This document shows, piece by piece, positions 56,707-64,000 of a stretch of 64,000 bases of DNA (positions within the stretch are counted from its first letter, which is position 1; every line of letters starts with the position of its first letter). A program made the translations under genes and the position numbers. The stretch comes from Lichenostomus cassidix (Eukaryota > Chordata > Aves > Passeriformes > Meliphagidae), in the NCBI GenBank assembly GCA_008360975.2, contig CM039196.1:10024263-10088262 (forward strand), written 5' to 3'. The notes below the pieces were generated by a model. That model was not told the DNA's origin and did not search any database. It was given only the letters and a program-made list of their open reading frames with translations.

Positions 56707-59700
56707 CGGGGATAAGGGGGAAGGGTGAAAAGACAGACAGCTGCAAGGACTTGCAGCACATTCTGATTCTTTATTTTGTTTGACCTGATTTAACAAGCTT
56801 CCTCTGTTGAAATATCATCGTCTATGTTGGGAATTATGTCAGGAAGCACAATATGTGCAGTGTGGGTGAGTGAGCTTGCAAAAACTGTCAATGAAGATCA
56901 ATTATAGGAATTTTTGAATTACATGTTAGATAAGAAGCAGATGACTTCTTTTCCCTTGCAACTGCGCTGTTAACTATTTTTGTCTAAATTAAAATACAGC
57001 CATAGAGGCAGAGGAAATCTGTCACTGAGCGTCACAAGCGGCCCAGGCTTATTGATCATTTTCTTCTTCACGACTGAGGTCCTGCAGTGCTGTGGTTTTG
57101 GCACAGAGCACTGTGCAAATGAAGCCAGAGAGCAGCAATCCACTAACAACCTACGATTTATATGCAGCTTGGGCAGAAATGGCCCTTTACAAATGACTTG
57201 GTAGGGATTAAAAGGAAAATGCTGTTTAGCACTTGCCATTTTCTGATGTGTTGGTACTGCTGAAGGGTGCAGTGGGGGCTGTGTGTCCTACTCTCATACC
57301 ACAGCTGGGCAGGCAAGGGTGGTGAAACAGTCTTGTTCCTGCACCTTCATTTTTTTGTAAATTTCTTCTATCAGCCTGTTTACTGGATATTTCTGAATGT
57401 GGAATAACATTTTTTTGCCCCAAGAGGCTACATAAAAGGGGGGAAGACTTTTGCAGAGTCTACACAGCTGTTGAACACCACTGCCAGCATTGCCTGGCTC
57501 TGCCTCTGGCTCAGTTTGGAGCTGAAGAATTCCAGAAAATCAGCAGGATTTAAAGAATTCTTTTCAAGAGACAAGTAGCAGTTCTTTTTCACAGGAACTA
57601 GATGATATATTTGGAGGCTGGGATACTGAAAGGCATTAGAAAGAAAGCCAAGGGAACATAGAGAGGACAGAGGTGCAACAAACCATGCAGCCTGTGTGCA
57701 AAACTATTTTATTCCAGCATCTTGTATTCTAAATAATCATTATTTTGTAGTATCTTCATGGTGGAATAGGGTGATGCAGAACCCAGCCTCCTCCATTGCT
57801 TTAAATGCTGTCTTCTTGAGGATTTTAATTGGTAGCTGGTGCTCTGCTTTAGAAAGGTTGTTAGCAAATAACAATTACTTAGATTTGTTTTTTTAGTTAT
57901 GGTTTTCTGTTATTTTGAGGTTGGCTATTAGGCTTTTTTGGATAACTCTTTGATATGAAAAGCTGGCTACTTTCTACTTCATGCTTAAAAGGTTTAAGAT
58001 ATAGGTGTCCCAACAAGTCTGCACCTCTCCCCTCATTTCCATGGGACTAATTGCTATTAAATGTTCTCATCCACTGGCACAATTCATTATGGTGCATCTG
58101 ATCCATTTCACATTTCTAAGGAGCAATGCACAAGATCCATTGCTCTGAGGAAAACTGGATAGCTAAGTGGTGGGAAGAGCAGAAAGTAGAAAATATTATA
58201 CCTTAGTACTTAGGTAGTTAATTCAATTATAGAGGAATTTAAAATAGTAGCATAAACCTACCTTTTATTAAGAAGTTATTTTTAAAATAAAAGTTGACCT
58301 GCAGTACTTTAAAAACACAGGGGGGATGAAAAGAAAAGTAGCCTAGAGCCACTTTTTATTCAGGAAATGTTTATTCCACAGAAACTCTTTCACATGGAGT
58401 TTCCATTCCTCTTTCAAGACTTGTATTTTTGTATCCAGCCTTTGGCTAAAAATGGCTAAATGCAATTCCTTGGCAGACCATGAACATTGCACCATTGCAC
58501 CAACTTCCCACCTTCCCAACTCTTTTTTGAGGAAGAATATACTAGGTTTGGAGCCTTTTCTTTCCAGGTAGTAAAGGAAATTTAAAAGTGTGAGAAAACA
58601 ATGTGAGCCAAGCCAATCAACATGGGGAATGGTGAACAGCACTCCAAAAAAAGCAATTTGACCATGCAGTGACCCCCAAAGCAGCTCCAAATTGTCATTC
58701 ACTTCCTTTATGAACCTTAAATTACTTCACTGTTTGTCAGTGTTATTTCTTAATCACTTATTCATCACAAATCTTAGCATGGAAAAGCCGTTTAAAAATC
58801 TGAATCCCACAACAGTCACTGTAAAATATTTCTTGGCCTCCAAGCAAACACTATAGAACTAATTCTAGAAGAATTAAATAAAGTAACATGTAGGCTGTCA
58901 TTGCTGAGTTCTTCAGGACAGGAATGAACACACCCACTCAAGAGCAAGAACATCTAAAATCCGTAAAGTACCAAAATCGTGATTCCAGATTAGAAAATAC
59001 GCAGGCAATCAAATCTAAATTTCTTTTAGTCTTACCTGGAAGAGTCCTTCGACATTAAAGCTGTCATTGCCTCAGCTGATGCTTTTATTTATACTCTGCA
59101 CAAAGTGCTACTATTGTTCTTTTTTACCCTATTCAGTGCCCACCATGCTATAGCAGAGCACAGATTATTGGTCACTGGAATTTTTGGAATAAATCATAAA
59201 AGAGTTTCTTTCAAGTTCAATTATATGAAGAGTCCAAGTCTACCTCTGTATCTTTATTAATCAGAATTAGTAAAGGGAGGGTTTGTTTTTTTTAAAAAAG
59301 ATGGCATTATTTTAACAGACATATTTTGTTTAATCTATTTTTCTACTTAATTTTAATGCTTCAGTCTAGTGGTATTTGTTTTTCTAAAAAAATACCTGTG
59401 CACTGACGCCCATCCCACAAACAAACAAATTATTACTGTAGTTAAGGAAAGGGTGTCTTTTCTGCGGATTTGTTGATTTAAGGCAAAGAAAAAAGTCTTG
59501 CTGTGAAAATCTAGAATTCATTCATCCTGGGACCAATATATGATTAAATTTTAGTAATAAATTTTAATTGTGCTCTCAGAAGAATTTGGTATCTTCACCA
59601 TGAAGGTATCTCTGTTCTTTTTTTCCTTTGGAATCTACGTAAAATATACTTGGATATGGCCATTTTTTACATGATTATTCTGTCTAAATTCCAGAGTACT

Positions 59701-62700
59701 CGAGTGTTATGTTAGATGCAATTTGCATCTGATAAGCAGCACCTGTCCTATTCTAGGTTTTATCTTGTAGACCACAATTTCCTTCCCTTCCCCATCAAAG
59801 AAAACATGCAAGTGGTTCTTTAGGACATTCAAAACAAAACATTTTTTAGAATGGCTCAGATACTTTATCAGTTTTGCTTTAATTAAGCTCCTGTCACCTG
59901 TTGCTCTGCAACATGTAATTCCCATTAAGTCATGATAAATTCAGTTTTCAGCTGCTCCAGGAGATGTTAATGTGAACACATCAATATTCATGTGTCTTGA
60001 CAGATCGTGAGGTTTAAAAAATTGCTTTCTATAAAATAATTCTTGTGGAATCAGGGGTGTTCCTGTGATAGCATAAAAGAAGCCTGAAGCTGAGACATAT
60101 AAAACATCATTTGCTTTTCACTGCATCTACAAGTTAATAAATTATTTCTCTGGAATGTAATGAGGGATTCTTTTTTAGGCTAAATATAAAAAAAAATGTA
60201 GCAGACAATTAGGATTAAAAAAAGCACTTCAGTTTCATGTGGTTAAATGCTCAGTTTGCTCATAAAGATAGATTCTTAGTGACCCAATTCTGTTACTATT
60301 TCATTTTGGTCACACCAGAAATTTATCATGATTATGTTTTGGCTTACAGGGAGATTAAACATATGGCTGTGTGTGAGAAGAGTTTGGTCAGAACTGAGCA
60401 GTGTGTGCTGGAATGAGGAATCCTCAGAACTGGGATTTGGTCTGAAGAGCATCATCACATATGGCTGTTTGCATTTTTATGAATTAATCAAAAGATACAT
60501 GACAACTATGTATCTAATAGGAAGGCCATGTGTTTTAAAAACTATTTTAATGGATTTTACTTCTGTAAACATAAAGAAAATAGAAACAATATATAAAAAA
60601 CTCAGTGAATATTAACACTTGTATAATACAATTATTAGCATATTGCTAATATTTCAATCAAAATAACCTTGAAGAATATTATCTCTGTGCCTACTTTCTA
60701 GTGAAATTCTATGGAAGAAACTCCAAATAGCCTTTCAGGTCTTTTTAAAGTTTCATTTCCTTTTTGCTTGTCCCAGGAGGATGACAGCAGTGGTTGTTTT
60801 CCAAAAATTCTCAGGAGGAAATTAAAACTACTGCAGGAGGAAAGACAATGTAATTGTTTTCCTGGTGATTATTTCTCTTTGATTTCATATCTTTGATAAG
60901 GAATTTATTCCCTCGTCCATAACTCTTCTTCCCAAAGATGTATTGTGCAAATATTCCTATCCCCTGTAGTGTCCATAACTATTATGTCAGGTTGGATACT
61001 TTGTTATAGTTTGGGAGAAGAAAGTGAAACAAAATGTGTCAGGGATCTAAGGATTATTTAGGTCCCACTAAGCAATGGTGAGAGCTATATTAACTAGGAT
61101 TTATGACATTATTGGAATCAGCCAAGTTAAACCCCTCATTTTGAAACAGAAAGTGGTAACCCAGGTGTGATAAGGGTTAGGGTTGAATAAAGAGCTTGGT
61201 TTATTACAAGATCTTTTAAATACTGGTAAATTAAGGATAGAGCTGATAAAGGAGAATTCATTTTGTTTTCATATAGAATTTTAGATTATGGATTAGCATA
61301 TAGATTAACTATGATAAAGGCCTTGCTAAAGAGCAGGATTTATTTCTGGGGTACACATCCTCTGGAAGCCTTGGTTGCAGACCCATCTGCATGTGTAGTA
61401 CTACAATTTGGAAACAACAGAGCTGGAGAGATTTGCAAGGTGGAACAAAAAATTATTTTTTTGGTCATACTTAGCTCTTAGCATTGTGATAGCGCAAGCC
61501 CTGTTTATTGCTTTCTAAGCATATCTAAATTCATTAGCACCTTGGGAGCAGCTATGAGTGTCTCGCTGCTCCACAGATGAAGATATTTCCAAGTAATGCT
61601 GCTGTAAATACAGAAGTTCACAGGCAGATGGTGTTGGGGGGGACTTGGCAGCTCCCTGCCCATTAAAATATGGTGAGGTTAGTTAGGATGAGGATCTGAG
61701 CACCAGGTTCTTGGCAAAAAGCTGGTGTACCTGCCTGCCTGGTCGTTTACTTCTACATTTCCGTGGTGTCTTAGACCTCAGGCAAGCCTGAAGGGTGGTA
61801 CAGTGACAAGCAATCTTGGGAACACAGTCACCTTGGAGCACAATGCAACAGCATGAGGGAGGAGAATTTGGGCCAAGGAAATAAAGGGAAACCCCTACTC
61901 TTATAATAAAATAATGTCAAACAGATGGTAACCAATTCAATGCATGGTGAGATGTCAAAACATGTTGAGCACCATATTGGGACCTGCTTAGGGAAAATCA
62001 CAGAGCTATTTATTCTGTTATGCTTTTCAACGACCTATTAATTTAATAGAAGGAATAAGCCCTTGCTTTGTACAGTTGCAGGTCTGCTGCTGCTCCTTCC
62101 AGTTATGTGAGGTTATACCCAGGAGCAGTTGTCAAGTTCAAGGAGTGATACATAATTTGGCTGTCACTTAGGATTGGTACACTATGATTTCTCCTAATAA
62201 AAATATCAAAAGTAGGAAGGAATCATCACTTTCACTCTGAGGACTTCAGATCACCAATTTAAAGAAAAACAAAATATGTGTTTCTATGAACAAGCATGTA
62301 TTTTTTTTTTTTTACCTGAGACATCAGAAATGGATACTGAGGTGTTATCACTGAAACTGCATGGTTTTTCTCTCTCTCCTCTCCTCCCCTCATCTTCCAC
62401 TTCAGCTGTTTTCTTACCATTTGATAACAATTCTGGTTCAGCTGCATTTTTATGCTATTTCATGGTAGACATTCCTGTTCACATGAGTCTGTTCCAGTGC
62501 AACAAAGAAGAAAAAAAACTAGTAAGTGATTTTGTATCACATCGCCTCTTCTAGCAAAATATGTATTTAAGGGCCTTCTTAAAGGGAACTAATCTAACTT
62601 GAGCACTCCCCTGATTTATGAGGCAAAATGTATCTGTCCTAAAGGCTTTTAAGTATGACCTATCTCCTCTTCTAGTGTGTGGATCAGCTGTTCCACACCA

Positions 62701-63621
62701 TCCTGCAGAGAAGATGAAGGGAGAATCAGCCACACCTTGTGATTTGAACACAGTATAGAACTGAGCTGGCAGGAGAACCCAGCTCTTCTGCTTCCCCCAT
62801 TTTCTAAATCCAAACTTACATAAAGATATGGTGATTTCCCCAATGGAATTAGAAACAGTGTGGATATTTAACAGTAATTCTGGCAGTTAAAACAGAGGGG
62901 GCTAATGACATTTGCTGAGGAGGAGATAGGCTGGAGAAAGGGAAAGGCAGAGGAGCCTGAAGTTCTCCTCTTAGTTTGGATGGCAGATAATGAGACTTGT
63001 TCAAAATCTAGGACAGAACACCTTTAGACATGACAGGGTTCCAAATATCAGGGCAGGATGTAGTATTTTACTAAAATGCACCACCATGACAAGTGACCAG
63101 TTCCTGCACAGGAAGTTCTTCACTGCAGTCCTGTTTAAGAGCTGATCTCTCCTGGGCAATGCGGATGAGGATGAGACACAGTCAATGACAGTGTCCTGAG
63201 TGGAGTCCAAAAACCAAATTGGCAGTGCAGGTAGTGGACAATAAATTAGATTTTAAAAACTCTTTCGGGCTTAGTAACTTGAAATGAACCCAGCTGTGTC
63301 AGTTTAAGACAAGAAATATACCAAAAATATGTCAGTGTTCCAGGGGTGAACTGGAGGAGGTGGAAGCACAAATATCTGGAATTATTTGTATAAAGTCAAA
63401 TGTAATAAATCCATCAGTGCATTACTTGATCAGCTAGACACCAAGCCAGTATTAACATCATGGAAATGAGTATTGGAGAGCAAAATATTTTATGTCACTC
63501 ACAGCAACATGATTATTTTTAAGGACCCCGCTATCGAGGTTTGTCACCAGATTAAATTCCTGCCCAGACACAAGGGGCTGTGTTTTGCACCACTGTGATG
63601 GCTGCAGGTCACATCAAAGCT

Positions 63622-63658
63622 CATACGGATATCTCCGTATGGATCCATCGGATCCATC
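63622..63658. repeat. 8-bp hairpin followed by a 9-nt direct repeat
   Basis: CATACGGA, loop TATC, then TCCGTATG form a perfect 8-bp stem. GGATCCATC then occurs twice (63641-63649, 63650-63658). No function assigned. Confidence 0.6.
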
Positions 63659-64000
63659 CTTGCACAAGGTTATCCTGCACCCCTCTGAACGCTCTGAGGC
63701 ATGGCACGGACAGAGGTGGGGCCGAGCTGGAAGCAGCTCACTAGTGCTTCACTTGAAAGTTAATCACCCAGTATCGGAATAAAACGGCCGTACAAAAAGG
63801 GTCATAAAGGTCAGGCAGGCATTTTACAGAAGGAAATTTAAAGCTTCTGACAACCTTTCCATTTCCCCTCTGGCTGCCCTACCTGGCAGCAGCTGCTGCC
63901 AACTCTGACGTCTGCGGTAGGGTTGAGCCAGCTCCACTCGCAACTACTCGGGAATGAGTCATTTTTGCCTTTTAAGATTTGGCAAAGGAAAACAAGCAAA

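Larger units (their letters stand above)
46561..64000. other. Intergenic region upstream of BICDL1
   Basis: About 17.4 kb with no exon, RNA gene or complete mobile element that I can support. Base composition is AT-rich (notably 53.8-61.5 kb), with several simple-repeat tracts listed separately. The listed ORFs are short, often start at non-ATG codons and resemble no protein family I know. In mammals the next gene on this side is CIT, divergently transcribed; it is not visible, so it should lie beyond 64000 if synteny holds. Confidence 0.75.

Noticed and set aside
58343..58702. 119-codon minus-strand frame in intergenic DNA
   Set aside because: It begins at GTG and the first in-frame ATG leaves only a short piece. 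It resembles no known protein and lies in AT-rich low-complexity surroundings.
46561..64000. CIT first exon or other divergent gene in the upstream region
   Set aside because: No kinase-type or other conserved frame and no second strong CpG island before 64000.
1..64000. tRNA genes, CRISPR arrays, prokaryotic operons or integrated viral genes
   Set aside because: No tRNA B-box-like GGTTCGAATCC, no regularly spaced direct repeats, and no recognisable viral or bacterial protein frames were found on reading both strands; this is not a substitute for a profile search.

Overview
This is a vertebrate nuclear window, most likely from a bird. The evidence is a spliced multi-exon gene with canonical GT/AG introns, one recognisable 5'-truncated CR1 (chicken repeat 1) LINE tail, very little other interspersed repeat, compact introns and one strong CpG-island promoter. 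There are no bacterial operons, phage, CRISPR arrays or integrons. Among the listed open reading frames of 60 or more codons, most are chance frames in introns or antisense shadows.

The window holds one protein-coding gene that I recognise with confidence: BICDL1 (BICD family-like cargo adaptor 1, also BICDR-1 or CCDC64). It lies on the minus strand from its ATG at 46216 to its stop at 1534. All ten coding exons can be assembled from the sequence: 46216-45896, 41284-41069, 16446-16330, 14288-14142, 13169-12990, 12715-12497, 11360-11217, 7983-7853, 5280-5160 and 1734-1534. They total 1797 nt and encode 598 residues plus a stop. Every junction keeps frame, and the protein matches the mammalian family from its start (MSAPC...) to its end (RLFSFFKKN). 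It is a dynein-dynactin adaptor and Rab6 effector built almost wholly of coiled coil. It carries a CC1-box (AARLG), a Spindly-like motif (LLSEI), an acidic Ser/Asp hinge and a conserved C-terminal cargo-binding coil.

Layout from left to right: 1-1533 is BICDL1 3'UTR or downstream flank. 1534-16446 holds exons 10 to 3 separated by short introns (274 nt to 3.4 kb). 16447-41068 is the 24.6 kb intron 2, with the CR1 fragment and an unexpected CpG-rich patch near 34.2 kb. Exon 2 is at 41 kb. 45.6-46.6 kb is a CpG island with exon 1, the 5' leader, G-quadruplex-prone sequence and ZNF143/THAP11-like sites. 46.6-64 kb is intergenic with no gene that I can support. In mammals CIT lies head-to-head upstream of this gene and RAB35 lies tail-to-tail downstream; neither is visible here.

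I found no new multi-gene system. The points most worth a second look are regulatory or isoform-level: a frame-preserving 48-codon exon 7 that may be a cassette, an overlapping upstream ORF and alternative starts in the GC-rich leader, two intronic promoter-like patches (about 6.85-7.05 kb and 34.05-34.3 kb), a homopurine mirror repeat, and a 214-codon intronic ORF built around a minisatellite.
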